The notes below the pieces were generated by a model. It was not told where the DNA came from, ran no database searches, and worked only from the letters and a program-made list of their open reading frames with translations. A program made the translations under genes and the position numbers. From positions 2,728,001 to 2,792,000 of the forward strand of contig NZ_CP135963.1 in assembly GCF_032460525.1 (NCBI RefSeq): a stretch of DNA of 64,000 nucleotides, written 5' to 3'. Within the stretch, counting starts at the first letter, position 1, and every line of letters starts with the position of its first letter. The DNA is from Geodermatophilus sp. DSM 44513. GTDB taxonomy: Bacteria; Actinomycetota; Actinomycetes; Mycobacteriales; Geodermatophilaceae. Positions 43,736 to 52,436 of the stretch are shown in pieces.

Positions 43736-45673
43736 TCACGGGCGCTCCTCGACCGCCTCGGCCACGCTGCCCTCGGCGCGCTCGGTGAGCACCGCCGTCC
43801 ACTCCGCGATCCGGCGGGCGACGTCCTGCTCGGTGAGGCCCGCGTCGGCCAGCACCTGCCCGACGCTGCCGTGCTCCAGGAACGCCTGGGGCAGGCCGAG
43901 GGCGCGCAGCGGGACGTCGATGCCGCGGTCCTGCAGCGCCTGGGTCAGCGTGGTGCCCACGCCACCGGCCCGCCCGCCGTCCTCGACGGTGACCACCAAC
44001 CGGAACCCGGACGCCAGCGCCACGAGGTCGTCGGACACCGGCAGCACCCAGCGCGGGTCGACGACGGTGACCTCGATGCCGTGGTCGGCGGCCCGCTCGG
44101 CGGCGGCCAGGCACACCGGCACCATCGAGCCGACGGCGACCAGCAGCACCTCCGCCGCAGCCCCGCGGCGCAGCACGTCGACCGGCCCGCGCCGCTCCAG
44201 TGCCGGGATGTCCACCGGCGGCGTGCCCTTCGGGAACCGGACGACGGTCGGCCCGTCGGTCACCTGGACCGCCTCGCGCAGCGCCTCGCGCAGCGTCGGC
44301 TCGTCACGGGGCGCGGCCAGCCGCACGCCGGGGACGACGGAGAGGATCGACATGTCCCACATGCCGTTGTGCGAGGCACCGTCGCTGCCGGTCACCCCGG
44401 CGCGGTCCAGGACGACGGTGACCGGCTGGCGGTGCAGCGCGACGTCCATGAGCAGCTGGTCGAAGGCCCGGTTGAGGAACGTCGAGTAGACCGCGACCAC
44501 CGGGTGCATCCCGCCCATGGCCAGCCCCGCGGCCGAGGTGAGCGCGTGCTGCTCGGCGATGCCCACGTCGTAGGTGCGCTCGGGGAAGCGCTCGGCGAAG
44601 GCGGTCAGCCCGGTGGGGTGCAGCATCGCGGCGGTGACGGCCACGACGTCGGAGCGCTCGGCCCCGAGTCGGGCCAGCTCGTCGCCGAAGGCCGTCGTCC
44701 AGTCGCGGCCGGCGGTGGCGGCACTGGCCCCGCTGTCGGGGTCGAAGACCCCGGTGGCGTGCCAGGCGTCGAGCTGGTCGGTCTCGGCCGGCGCGTAGCC
44801 GAAGCCCTTGGTGGTGACCGCGTGCACGATGACCGGCCCGCCGAAGGAGCGCGCCCGGCGCAGCGCGGACTCCACCGCCCGGACGTCGTGGCCGTCGACC
44901 GGGCCGATGTACTTGAGGCCGAGGTCCTCGAACATGCCCTGCGGGGACAGGACGTCCTTGAGGCCCTTCTTGACGGCGTGCAGCGCGTCGAACAGCGCCG
45001 AGCCGACGACCGGCGCGCGGTGCAGGGCCTGGCGGACGGCGAGCAGCGCCTGCTCGTACCCCGGGCGCAGCCGCAGCGAGGCCAGCGCGTCGGCGACCCC
45101 GCCGATGGTCGGCGAGTAGGAGCGGCCGTTGTCGTTGACGACGATGACCACCGGGCGGTCCTTGGCGCCGGCGATGTTGTTCAGCGCCTCCCAGGCCATG
45201 CCGCCGGTGAGCGCGCCGTCGCCGATGACCGCGACCACCGGTCGGTGCTCGCCGCGCACGGCGAGGGCCTTGGCCAGCCCGTCGGCGTAGGACAGCGAGG
45301 TGGAGGCGTGGCTGTTCTCCACCCAGTCGTGCTCGCTCTCCGCGCGGCTCGGGTAGCCGGACAGCCCGCCGCGCTGGCGCAGCCTGGCGAACCCCTCCAC
45401 CCGGCCGGTGAGCATCTTGTGCACGTAGCTCTGGTGGCCGGTGTCGAAGACGATCGGCTCGCGCGGGGAGTCGAACACCCGGTGCAGGGCGATGGTCAGC
45501 TCGACCGCGCCGAGGTTGGGCCCGAGGTGCCCGCCGGTCCGGGCGACGCTGGTGACCAGCGCGTCGCGGATCTCGGCGGCCAGGCCCGGCAGCTGCTCGG
45601 CCGGCAGCGCCTTGAGGTCGTCGGGGGTGCGGAGCGATCGCAGGAGCGACACGAGGAGGTGCGTCCTCTCCAT
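43736..45673 (-). CDS. dxs: 1-deoxy-D-xylulose-5-phosphate synthase
   Basis: Dxs joins pyruvate and glyceraldehyde-3-phosphate in the first step of the MEP isoprenoid route, using thiamine diphosphate. The 645-residue transketolase-like protein shows [16 protein letters not shown], the cofactor motif [21 protein letters not shown], the proton-relay region [16 protein letters not shown] and the C-terminal domain [21 protein letters not shown] at 45673 has no ribosome site; a TACAGT -10 lies near 45711. It is followed at once by the thiamine-binding gene. Confidence 0.96.
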   Translation of the reverse strand: MERTHLLVSLLRSLRTPDDLKALPAEQLPGLAAEIRDALVTSVARTGGHLGPNLGAVELTIALHRVFDSPREPIVFDTGHQSYVHKMLTGRVEGFARLRQRGGLSGYPSRAESEHDWVENSHASTSLSYADGLAKALAVRGEHRPVVAVIGDGALTGGMAWEALNNIAGAKDRPVVIVVNDNGRSYSPTIGGVADALASLRLRPGYEQALLAVRQALHRAPVVGSALFDALHAVKKGLKDVLSPQGMFEDLGLKYIGPVDGHDVRAVESALRRARSFGGPVIVHAVTTKGFGYAPAETDQLDAWHATGVFDPDSGASAATAGRDWTTAFGDELARLGAERSDVVAVTAAMLHPTGLTAFAERFPERTYDVGIAEQHALTSAAGLAMGGMHPVVAVYSTFLNRAFDQLLMDVALHRQPVTVVLDRAGVTGSDGASHNGMWDMSILSVVPGVRLAAPRDEPTLREALREAVQVTDGPTVVRFPKGTPPVDIPALERRGPVDVLRRGAAAEVLLVAVGSMVPVCLAAAERAADHGIEVTVVDPRWVLPVSDDLVALASGFRLVVTVEDGGRAGGVGTTLTQALQDRGIDVPLRALGLPQAFLEHGSVGQVLADAGLTEQDVARRIAEWTAVLTERAEGSVAEAVEERP

Positions 45674-45765
45674 CGGCGGCGGGGCACGGCGTCGTGAGGG
45701 CCGCCGACCCACTGTAGCCGCGCTGATGCAGACCCTTCGGATCGAGCACCACCGACGGATGCAGG

Positions 45766-46134
45766 TCAGAGGCGGGGCACCCAGCGCTCGCCCCGCAGGG
45801 CCCCGCCGACCGCGTCCACCCCGCGGGCGGCCGCGGCCAGCCGGGCACCCTCCCGCTCGTAGGCGGCCATCGCCGCCTCCATGGCGTCCGGCGGCAGGTC
45901 GTCGGCCAGCTCCACCCGCACGGTGCGCCAGCCCGCGCGGGCGGCCTCCAGCCCGGCGGCGACGTGGTCGCGGGCGAACCGGGCGAGCAGCACCGGGTAA
46001 CGGCGCAGCACCTCGTGCGCCCGGTAGTCCGGCGGGACGAGGTCGAACAGCCAGACGACGGCGGTGTGCTCCCAGTCGGGGGCACCCGGCGGACGCACGG
46101 CTGCCGGCCAACCGGGGGGCAGCGTGGCGTCCAC
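45766..46134 (-). CDS. LexA-controlled hypothetical protein
   Basis: The 122-residue protein is not assigned a function. It starts with [21 protein letters not shown], has a segment [33 protein letters not shown] and a long amphipathic C-terminal helix, with no membrane helix, Cys pattern or clear catalytic motif. GTG 46134 is preferred over ATG 46152 because a -10 box CACACT ends six bases before it, the same leaderless layout as other genes here. A perfect LexA box lies over the -35 region, so it should be induced by DNA damage. Confidence 0.8.
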   Translation of the reverse strand: MDATLPPGWPAAVRPPGAPDWEHTAVVWLFDLVPPDYRAHEVLRRYPVLLARFARDHVAAGLEAARAGWRTVRVELADDLPPDAMEAAMAAYEREGARLAAAARGVDAVGGALRGERWVPRL

Positions 46135-46140
46135 CGCACC

Positions 46141-46146
46141 AGTGTG
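46141..46146 (-). promoter_or_regulatory. -10 box of the LexA-controlled gene
   Basis: CACACT on the minus strand, followed by six bases and GTG. The -35 region would fall inside the LexA box. Confidence 0.5.
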
Positions 46147-46155
46147 CCCCATCGA

Positions 46156-46171
46156 TCGAACACGCGTTCGA
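46156..46171. promoter_or_regulatory. LexA (SOS) box
   Basis: TCGAAC-ACGC-GTTCGA matches the actinobacterial SOS consensus TCGAAC-N4-GTTCGA at all twelve fixed positions. It lies 22 bases before the GTG start at 46134 and covers the expected -35. Confidence 0.85.
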
Positions 46172-46199
46172 CCTGGTGGGCCGGCCGACGCCCGGAGCA

Positions 46200-46257
46200 C
46201 CGGCCCCGTCCCGGGCCCCGCCCTGAGCCTGCGAAGGGTGGGGAGGACGGGGGTCCT
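46200..46257 (+). repeat. Dispersed intergenic hairpin repeat, copy R2
   Basis: A shorter copy missing the TGCTGGAA head. It keeps CGGCCCCGTCC, the loop GAGCCTGCGA and GGACGGGGGTCCT. It ends three bases before the stop of the minus-strand DUF4177-like gene. Confidence 0.75.
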
Positions 46258-46260
46258 CGC

Positions 46261-46488
46261 TCAGGAGGTGGGGCGCTTGAGCCAGAACTGCTCGAAGCCC
46301 CAGGTGCCCGCGCCGCTGGAGTTGTAGCTGACCAGTTCCCAGCCCTCGCTGCCGAGCCGGTTGAGCACCGAGCTGGTGTCGCCGGCCTGGCGCTCCAGCT
46401 GCCCGCCGGGGAGCTTGACGCTCACCCCGGCGCGCAGCGACTGCGCGTCGTTGGCCGTGATGACCGAGGCGTACTCCCAGGTGGTCAC
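46261..46488 (-). CDS. Small DUF4177-like protein
   Basis: The 75-residue protein has the family look: TTWEYASVI at the start and [15 protein letters not shown] followed by FEQFWLKRP at the end. Function of the family is unknown. GTG start at 46488. Confidence 0.72.
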   Translation of the reverse strand: MTTWEYASVITANDAQSLRAGVSVKLPGGQLERQAGDTSSVLNRLGSEGWELVSYNSSGAGTWGFEQFWLKRPTS

Positions 46489-46710
46489 GGTCGACCACGG
46501 TAGCCGGTCGGCGCAGCGCGCCCCGGCCCAGGACGTCCCGGAACGGCTCGGCCGCTCGCCGTCCGGACCCTTCCGTCACCGCGCTCCCCGGGATACCGTC
46601 ACAGCGAGCGCCCGACCGAACGCTCAGCGTGTGCACGGTGGGTCGCCCCCGTCCGGGTCACCGCACCGCACGCCGCCCACCGCTCCGCACCCGCCGAGGG
46701 GACCGCCCGC

Positions 46711-47481
46711 ATGCTCCGCCCGTCGACCCCCCGCACCGGCGGCTCCCGTTACTCGCGGGCCGCGGTCACCGCGCTCGGGGTGCTCTCCTTCGTCGGGATG
46801 GCCGCCGGGCTGGGCGCCGTCGCGGCCGACGAGGGCGGGGCCTCCGGCCCCGGCACCGAGGCGGCCGTGCACCACCCGGTCCCGACCGCGCCCGGCGGGG
46901 TCGGGGAGCCGCTCCGCGCCGGGGAGATCGGCGACGCCGCCCGTGCCGGGGAGATCGGCGACGCCGCCCGCGCCCCGGGGCCGGCGGCACCGGGCTCCCC
47001 GGGCACGTCGCTCCCGCCGGACGCCGGGCCCGTGCCCGCTGCCGTCGTCCCGGAGGCCGACGCGCCCGCCGCCGACACCGGGAACGCGCCGCCCACCGCC
47101 GTCCCGGCACCGGACACCTCCGCGGGCAGCCTGGCACCGGCCCCCGCGCCGGTCCCGCCGCCGGCGGCCACCCCGCCCGCGCCGCCGGCTGCGGCGTCCC
47201 CGGCTTCGCCGTCACCGACGCCGGCCGGGCCCCCGGCGCCTCCTGCTCCCCCGCCGCCCCCGGCCGCGCCGAGCCCGCCCGTCCTGGTCCCCCAGCTCCT
47301 CCCCACGACACCGACGACGCCGTCCGCGACACCGACGCGGTCCGCGACACCGACGCCGTCCGGGACACCGACGACGACGGCCCCTGAGACGCCGGCGGGG
47401 ACGACGGCACCCACGACGGCACCGGCGACGGCGACCGACGTCGTCGAGCCCACGGGGCGGACGGGCCGGGGCGGGGACTGA
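46711..47481 (+). CDS. Proline-rich membrane-anchored protein
   Basis: The 256-residue product has one N-terminal membrane helix or signal (about 18-40, AAVTALGVLSFVGMAAGLGAVAA) and a very long low-complexity tail rich in Pro, Ala and Thr. A tandem pair of the nine-residue unit RAGEIGDAA lies at about 69-86. The tail probably spans the cell wall. No catalytic part is seen, and no family is recognised. Composition makes the call less secure, but codon bias in the chosen frame is consistent. Confidence 0.6.
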   Translation: MLRPSTPRTGGSRYSRAAVTALGVLSFVGMAAGLGAVAADEGGASGPGTEAAVHHPVPTAPGGVGEPLRAGEIGDAARAGEIGDAARAPGPAAPGSPGTSLPPDAGPVPAAVVPEADAPAADTGNAPPTAVPAPDTSAGSLAPAPAPVPPPAATPPAPPAAASPASPSPTPAGPPAPPAPPPPPAAPSPPVLVPQLLPTTPTTPSATPTRSATPTPSGTPTTTAPETPAGTTAPTTAPATATDVVEPTGRTGRGGD

Positions 47482-47488
47482 GCGGCGG

Positions 47489-48703
47489 TCAGCGCCGCTC
47501 GAGCAGCGCCACGCACTCCACGTGCGCGGTCATCGGGAAGGCGTCGAAGCCGCGCAGCGCGGCCAGCCGGTACCCGCCCTCGGCGAGGGCCGCGACGTCG
47601 CGGGCCAGTGCCGCCGGGTCGCAGGCGACGTAGACGACCGCGCGGGGCCCGGCGGCGGCGAGCACCCGGCTGACCGCCACCCCGGCACCGGCCCGCGGCG
47701 GGTCGAGGACGACGACGTCCGGGCCGGTCCCCAGGTCGGCGAGCAGGCCGGTGAGCCCGTCGGCGTCCACCTCGCCCTGCCAGACCTCGGCCTGCGGCAG
47801 CGTGGCGAGGTTGGCCTCGGCGGCGGCGCAGGCGGCCTCGTCGGCCTCCACGCAGACCACCCGCCCCGCCGGCCCGGCCGCGGGGGCGAGCGCGCCGCCG
47901 AACAGGCCGGCGCCGGCGTAGAGGTCGAGCACCGTCTCCCCGGGCGCGACGGCGGCGAACGCGGCGACCGCGGCGGCCAGCGCGTCGGCCGCGGCCGGGT
48001 GCACCTGCCAGAACCCGGTGCCCTCGACCTCCCAGTCGCGTCCCGCCGCGGACCGGGCGGCGCGGCCGGCCGGCGCCGGCCCGCCGGCGCGCACCACCCG
48101 GGTGGACTGTGCCCGGCCCCGGCGGTCCAGCCGGGTGGTGGTCACCGCCCCGGTGGCGTCGACGGCGACGTCCACCGCACCGGCACCCGGCCACCGGCGG
48201 TCCAGCACCGCCCGGGCGGCCTGTTGCACCGTGATCGGGCAGTCGTCGAGCGGCACCAGGTCGTGCGAGCGGTGCCGGCGCAGCCCCGGGACGCCGGCCC
48301 GGTCGACGGCGAACCGGGTCCGGGTGCGCCAGCGCAGCGGCCCACCGGGCAGCTCCTCGACGGCGAGGTCGCGCACCAGCGGGTCCTCCCCGGACAGCCC
48401 ACCCAGCCGGGTCAGCTGCTCGCGGACCACCGCCGCCTTGAGCGCGCGCTGGCCCTCCGGCGCCACGTGCTGCCAGTCGCAGCCGCCGCACCGGCCCGGG
48501 CCGCTGTGCGGGCAGGGCCGCTCGACGCGGTCGGGCGCGGCCTGGAGCACCGTGACGGCGTCGGCGCGGCAGAAGGCGGGCTGGCGGTCCTCGGTGACCC
48601 GGACGGTGACCCGCTCGCCGGGCAGCGCGTGCCGGACGAAGACCACCCGGCCCTCGTGCCGCGCCACGCAGTGCCCGCCGTGCGCCACCGGGCCGACGGT
48701 CAC
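47489..48703 (-). CDS. TrmA/RumA-type tRNA/rRNA (uracil-5-)-methyltransferase
   Basis: The 404-residue enzyme adds a methyl group to C5 of a uridine in RNA using SAM. A TRAM-like N-terminal domain (TVGPVAHGGHCVARHEGRVVFVRHALPGERV) is followed by an iron-sulfur motif CPHSGPGRCGGC, the SAM site TVLDLYAGAGLFGGAL, VLDPPRAGAGVAV and the nucleophile Cys in YVACDPAALARDV. The GTG at 48703 fits the family start; the open frame extends further upstream into repeat R3, which is unlikely to be coding. Confidence 0.9.
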   Translation of the reverse strand: MTVGPVAHGGHCVARHEGRVVFVRHALPGERVTVRVTEDRQPAFCRADAVTVLQAAPDRVERPCPHSGPGRCGGCDWQHVAPEGQRALKAAVVREQLTRLGGLSGEDPLVRDLAVEELPGGPLRWRTRTRFAVDRAGVPGLRRHRSHDLVPLDDCPITVQQAARAVLDRRWPGAGAVDVAVDATGAVTTTRLDRRGRAQSTRVVRAGGPAPAGRAARSAAGRDWEVEGTGFWQVHPAAADALAAAVAAFAAVAPGETVLDLYAGAGLFGGALAPAAGPAGRVVCVEADEAACAAAEANLATLPQAEVWQGEVDADGLTGLLADLGTGPDVVVLDPPRAGAGVAVSRVLAAAGPRAVVYVACDPAALARDVAALAEGGYRLAALRGFDAFPMTAHVECVALLERR

Positions 48704-48740
48704 CTCGAACGCCCGCCCGACCCACCCGAGGCCGCGGTCA

Positions 48741-48837
48741 GGTGACGTGCTGGAACGGCCCCGCTGGTGAGGGGCTGGAACGGCCCCCTCCCCCGTCCCG
48801 CCCCGAGCCTGCGAGCGGTGGGGGGCCGCGGGGTCCT
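48741..48837 (+). repeat. Dispersed intergenic hairpin repeat, copy R3
   Basis: Contains GTGACGTGCTGGAACGGCCC and a second GCTGGAACGGCCCCC head 21 bases later, then GAGCCTGCGAGCGG and GCGGGGTCCT. It fills the gap between two minus-strand genes and touches the stop codon of the permease gene. Confidence 0.75.
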
Positions 48838-50873
48838 CATCCATAGGGGGTGGTGTCGTGCTCATCGGCCAGCCCGCGGCGCAGGTCACCGGGCGCCGGC
48901 CCGGCGGCGCGCAGCCCGGCGTCCTCCCGGCCGACGGAGCTCTCCAGCTGCCACGGCACCGAGGTGATCATCACGCCGGGCTGGAACTGCAGCCGGGCCC
49001 GCAGCCGCAGCGCGCTCTGGTTGTGCAGCACGTTCTCCCACCAGTGGCCGACGACGTACTGCGGCACGAAGACGACGACCAGCTCCCGCGGGCTGTCCCG
49101 GCGGACGGACTTCACGAAGTCCACCACCGGCCGGGTGACCTCGCGGTACGGCGACTCCAGCACGGTGAGCGGGACGGGGATGTCGTAGCGCTCCCACTGC
49201 TGCTGCAGCGCCCGGGTGTCGGCGTCGTCCACGTTCACGGTGAGCGCGGTGAGGTGGTCCGGCCGCGTGGCGCGGGCGAAGGACAGCGCCCGCAGCGTCG
49301 GCTTGTGCACCCGGGAGACCAGCACGATGGCGTGCACCTTGCTGGGCAGCATCCGGGAGTCCGCGTCGGGCACCAGCTGCTCGGCGACGTGCGAGTAGTG
49401 CCGGTTGATGGCCCGCATCATCAGGAACAGGATCGGCATGGCGACCAGCACCAGCCAGGCGCCGCGGGAGAACTTGGTGATGACGATGATCACCAGGACG
49501 ACGGTGGTCAGCGTGCCGCCCACGGTGTTGATGGCCTGGGAGCGGCGCATCCGGGCCCGGGCCCGCGGGTCGGTCTCGGTGCGCAGCTCGCGGTTCCAGT
49601 GCCGCACCATGCCCCACTGCCCGATGGAGAAGGCGGTGAAGACGCCCAGGATGTACAGCTGGATCAGCCGGGTGACGTCGGCGTCGAAGGCGACGATCAG
49701 CAGGATGGCGAAGCCGGCCAGCAGCAGGATGCCGTTGCTGTAGACCAGCTTGTCGCCGCGGGTGTGCAGCTGGCGGGGCAGGAAGCGGTCCTGGGCGAGC
49801 ACCGAGCCGAGCAGCGGGAAGCCGTTGAAGGCGGTGTTGGCCGCCAGGATGAGCACCAGCGCGGTGGCGGCCTGCACGTAGAAGAAGCCCGGGGAGGTGT
49901 CGCCGCCGAAGGTCGCGGCCGCGATCTGGGCGATGACCGTGCGCTGCGGCTCGGTCTCGCAGTCGGTGAACCCCTCCAGGTCGCAGGGGAACTCGGTGTA
50001 GCGGACGTCGGCGAGGATGGCCAGGGCGGTGACGCCGGAGAACATGGTCGCGGCCAGCCCGCCCATGAGCGCCAGCGTGGTGGCCGCGTTGCGGCTCTTC
50101 GGCGGCTTGAACGCCGGGACGCCGTTGGCGATGGCCTCGACCCCGGTCAGCGCCGTGCACCCGGAGGCGAAGGCGCGCAGCGCGAAGAACAGCAGCGCCA
50201 GCCCGGTGACCTCCTCGTAGCCCTCCTCGGGGATGACGGTGTACTGCGCGCTCTCGGCGGTGATGCCGTCGCCGAAGAAGTGCCGCAGCAGCCCGGTGAC
50301 GATCAGCACCAGGATCCCGCTGATGAACAGGTACGCCGGGACGGCGAAGGTGCGGCCGGACTCGCGCACGCCGCGCAGGTTCATCGCCGACAGCAGGGCG
50401 ACCAGACCGACGGCGATGCCGACCCGGTACTCGTTGAGCGCCGGGAACGCCGAGATGATGTTGTCGGTGCCCGCGGAGACCGACACGGCGACGGTGAGCA
50501 CGTAGTCGACCAGCAGCGCGCTGGCCACCACCAGGCCGGCGAACTGGCCGTGGTTCTTGATCGCCACCTCGTAGTCGCCGCCGCCGGACGGGTAGGCGCG
50601 CACCACCTGCCGGTAGGACGCCACCACGGTGAGCAGCAGCACGACCACGGCCACCGCCAGCCACGGCGTCAGGAACAGGAACGCCGTCCCGGCCAGGGTC
50701 AGCACGATGAGGATCTCCTGCGTGGCGTAGGCCACGGAGGACAGCGGGTCGCTGGCGAAGATCGGCAGGGCCAGGTGCTTGGGCAGCAGCGACTCGCCCA
50801 GCCGGTCGCTGCGCACGGGACGGCCCAGGACCAGGCGCTTGGGGAGTTGTCCGAGCTCGGACAGGATCGGCAC
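48837..50873 (-). CDS. APC-superfamily permease, KimA-like (probable K+ uptake)
   Basis: The 678-residue protein has about twelve membrane helices (about 40-470), with the first-helix motif LALPIFASDPLSSVAYATQEIL and a C-terminal cytoplasmic domain of about 190 residues (from SKVHAIVLVSRVHKPTLRAL). This architecture matches KimA-type potassium:proton symporters, whose C-terminal domain is controlled by c-di-AMP in Bacillus. It diverges from two trkA-like genes, which supports potassium transport. GTG 50873 is fixed by TACGAT seven bases upstream (leaderless). Confidence 0.87.
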   Translation of the reverse strand: MPILSELGQLPKRLVLGRPVRSDRLGESLLPKHLALPIFASDPLSSVAYATQEILIVLTLAGTAFLFLTPWLAVAVVVLLLTVVASYRQVVRAYPSGGGDYEVAIKNHGQFAGLVVASALLVDYVLTVAVSVSAGTDNIISAFPALNEYRVGIAVGLVALLSAMNLRGVRESGRTFAVPAYLFISGILVLIVTGLLRHFFGDGITAESAQYTVIPEEGYEEVTGLALLFFALRAFASGCTALTGVEAIANGVPAFKPPKSRNAATTLALMGGLAATMFSGVTALAILADVRYTEFPCDLEGFTDCETEPQRTVIAQIAAATFGGDTSPGFFYVQAATALVLILAANTAFNGFPLLGSVLAQDRFLPRQLHTRGDKLVYSNGILLLAGFAILLIVAFDADVTRLIQLYILGVFTAFSIGQWGMVRHWNRELRTETDPRARARMRRSQAINTVGGTLTTVVLVIIVITKFSRGAWLVLVAMPILFLMMRAINRHYSHVAEQLVPDADSRMLPSKVHAIVLVSRVHKPTLRALSFARATRPDHLTALTVNVDDADTRALQQQWERYDIPVPLTVLESPYREVTRPVVDFVKSVRRDSPRELVVVFVPQYVVGHWWENVLHNQSALRLRARLQFQPGVMITSVPWQLESSVGREDAGLRAAGPAPGDLRRGLADEHDTTPYG

Positions 50874-50880
50874 GGCGGCG

Positions 50881-50886
50881 ATCGTA
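50881..50886 (-). promoter_or_regulatory. -10 box of the KimA-like gene, leaderless
   Basis: TACGAT on the minus strand, seven bases before the GTG start. Confidence 0.55.
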
Positions 50887-51036
50887 CGGACGCCGCCGTC
50901 GCCCACGCCCCCGCCGGGAGGGTGAGTTGCGGCGCTGCGCAGCACGGCGCCGCCTGCGGCCGGGTGTAGCTTCGCGCCCGGACCCGCGCCGGTGCTCGAC
51001 GCCGGCGCACCGCACTCGTCAGCTCAGGAGACCCCC

Positions 51037-51708
51037 GTGCACGTGGTCGTGATGGGCTGCGGCCGCGTCGGGTCGGCGATCGCCCGCCGCCTCGAGGAGG
51101 TCGGCCACAGCGTGGCCGTGATCGACCAGGACCCGGAGGCGTTCCGCCGGCTGGGCCCGGACTTCGCCGGCCGCCAGGTGACCGGCCTGGGCTTCGACCG
51201 CCAGACGCTGCTGGACGCCGGCATCGACTCCGCCGGCGCCTTCGCCGCGGTGAGCAGCGGCGACAACTCCAACATCATCAGCGCCCGGGTGGCCCGCGAG
51301 ACGTTCGGCGTCCAGCACGTCGTCGCCCGCATCTACGACTCCAAGCGGGCCGAGGTGTTCGAGCGCATGGGCATCCCCAGCGTGGCCACCGTGCCGTGGA
51401 CGGTGAACCGGCTGATGCGCGAGCTGCTCTCGGTCAAGGTCAGCGAGCTGTGGCGCGAGCCCACCGGGCAGGTGCTGCTCATGCGGGTCACGGTCACCGA
51501 CGTCTGGGTGGGCCGCCGGCTCTCCGAGCTGGAGGTCGCCTCCGGCGCCCGGGCCGCGTGGCTGGTCCGCTACGGCGAGGCCCAGCTGCCGACGGCGGCC
51601 ACCGTGCTGCAGGACGGCGACCAGCTCGTGGTCGCCTCGACCGACGCGATCAGCCAGCGGGTGCACGAGGTGGTCGAGGCCGGCCCCGGAGGAGGGGGAC
51701 ACCCATGA
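51037..51708 (+). CDS. trkA: TrkA-family potassium uptake protein (CeoB-like)
   Basis: The 223-residue cytoplasmic regulator has an RCK-N nucleotide domain starting VVVMGCGRVGSAIARRL and a C-terminal RCK-C domain (about 140-215, LMRVTVTDVWVGRRLSEL). Such proteins gate Trk/Ktr-type channels. AGGAG lies about seven bases before the GTG. The ATGA overlap with the next gene couples the two. No TrkH channel gene is in the window, so these may serve the adjacent KimA-like permease or a distant channel. Confidence 0.9.
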   Translation: MHVVVMGCGRVGSAIARRLEEVGHSVAVIDQDPEAFRRLGPDFAGRQVTGLGFDRQTLLDAGIDSAGAFAAVSSGDNSNIISARVARETFGVQHVVARIYDSKRAEVFERMGIPSVATVPWTVNRLMRELLSVKVSELWREPTGQVLLMRVTVTDVWVGRRLSELEVASGARAAWLVRYGEAQLPTAATVLQDGDQLVVASTDAISQRVHEVVEAGPGGGGHP

Positions 51709-52367
51709 GGGTCGCCATCGTGGGCGCGGGTGCCGTCGGGCGCTCGATCGCCGGGGAGCTGCTGTCCAACGGGCACACCGTGATGCTCATCGAGAAGGAC
51801 GGCCGCAAGGTGCGCACCCGGGCGGTGCCCGGTGCGGAGTGGGTGCAGGCCGACGCCTGCGAGGTGACCTCCCTGGAGGAGGCGCAGCTGGCCACCTGCG
51901 ACGTCGTGGTCGCCGCCACCGGCGACGACAAGGCCAACCTGGTCGTCTCGCTGCTGGCCAAGACCGAGTTCGCCGTCAACCGCGTCGTCGCCCGGGTCAA
52001 GGACCCGCGCAACGAGTGGCTCTACACCGAGGCGTGGGGCGTCGACGTCGCGGTCTCCACGCCCCGGGTGCTGGCCGCCCTGGTCGAGGAGGCGGTCACC
52101 GTCGGCGACGTCGTGCGGCTGATGAGCTTCCGCAAGGGCGCGGCCAACCTGGTGGAGATCACCCTCGCCGAGGACACCCCGTGGGTGGGCAAGCCGCTGC
52201 GCGAGGTGCCGCTGCCGCGGGAGACGGTGCTCACCGCCGTCCTGCGCGGCGACCGGGTGATCACGCCCACCCCCGACGAGCCGCTGGAGGCCGGCGACGA
52301 GCTGCTGTTCGTCACCCACGCCGACGTCGAGGAGCAGCTGCAGCAGGTGCTCTCCCCGGACCACTGA
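51705..52367 (+). CDS. TrkA-family potassium uptake protein (CeoC-like)
   Basis: The 220-residue protein is the second RCK subunit: RVAIVGAGAVGRSIAGELLSNGH at the N-terminus, VVAATGDDKANLVVSLLAKTEF in the middle and the RCK-C domain (about 135-215). It overlaps the first trkA gene by four bases. Repeat R4 follows three bases after the stop. Confidence 0.9.
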   Translation: MRVAIVGAGAVGRSIAGELLSNGHTVMLIEKDGRKVRTRAVPGAEWVQADACEVTSLEEAQLATCDVVVAATGDDKANLVVSLLAKTEFAVNRVVARVKDPRNEWLYTEAWGVDVAVSTPRVLAALVEEAVTVGDVVRLMSFRKGAANLVEITLAEDTPWVGKPLREVPLPRETVLTAVLRGDRVITPTPDEPLEAGDELLFVTHADVEEQLQQVLSPDH

Positions 52368-52370
52368 AGC

Positions 52371-52436
52371 AAGGACCCCCGTGCCCCCCGCCGCTCGCAC
52401 GCTCGCGGCGGGACCCTGCACGGGGGCCGGTTCCCT
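52371..52436 (-). repeat. Dispersed intergenic hairpin repeat, copy R4
   Basis: Read on the minus strand it runs from GGGAACCGGCCCCC through GCGAGCGTGCGAG to GGGGGTCCTT. It fills the whole space between the converging trkA-like and DUF3159 genes. Confidence 0.75.

Noticed and set aside
46917..46970. Possible short tandem-repeat or CRISPR-like array
   Set aside because: There are only two adjacent units, they are in frame within a protein, and no spacers are present.
48858..50969. A 703-codon open frame on the plus strand
   Set aside because: It is antisense to the twelve-helix permease and has a Gly/Gln/His/Asp-rich artefact composition.
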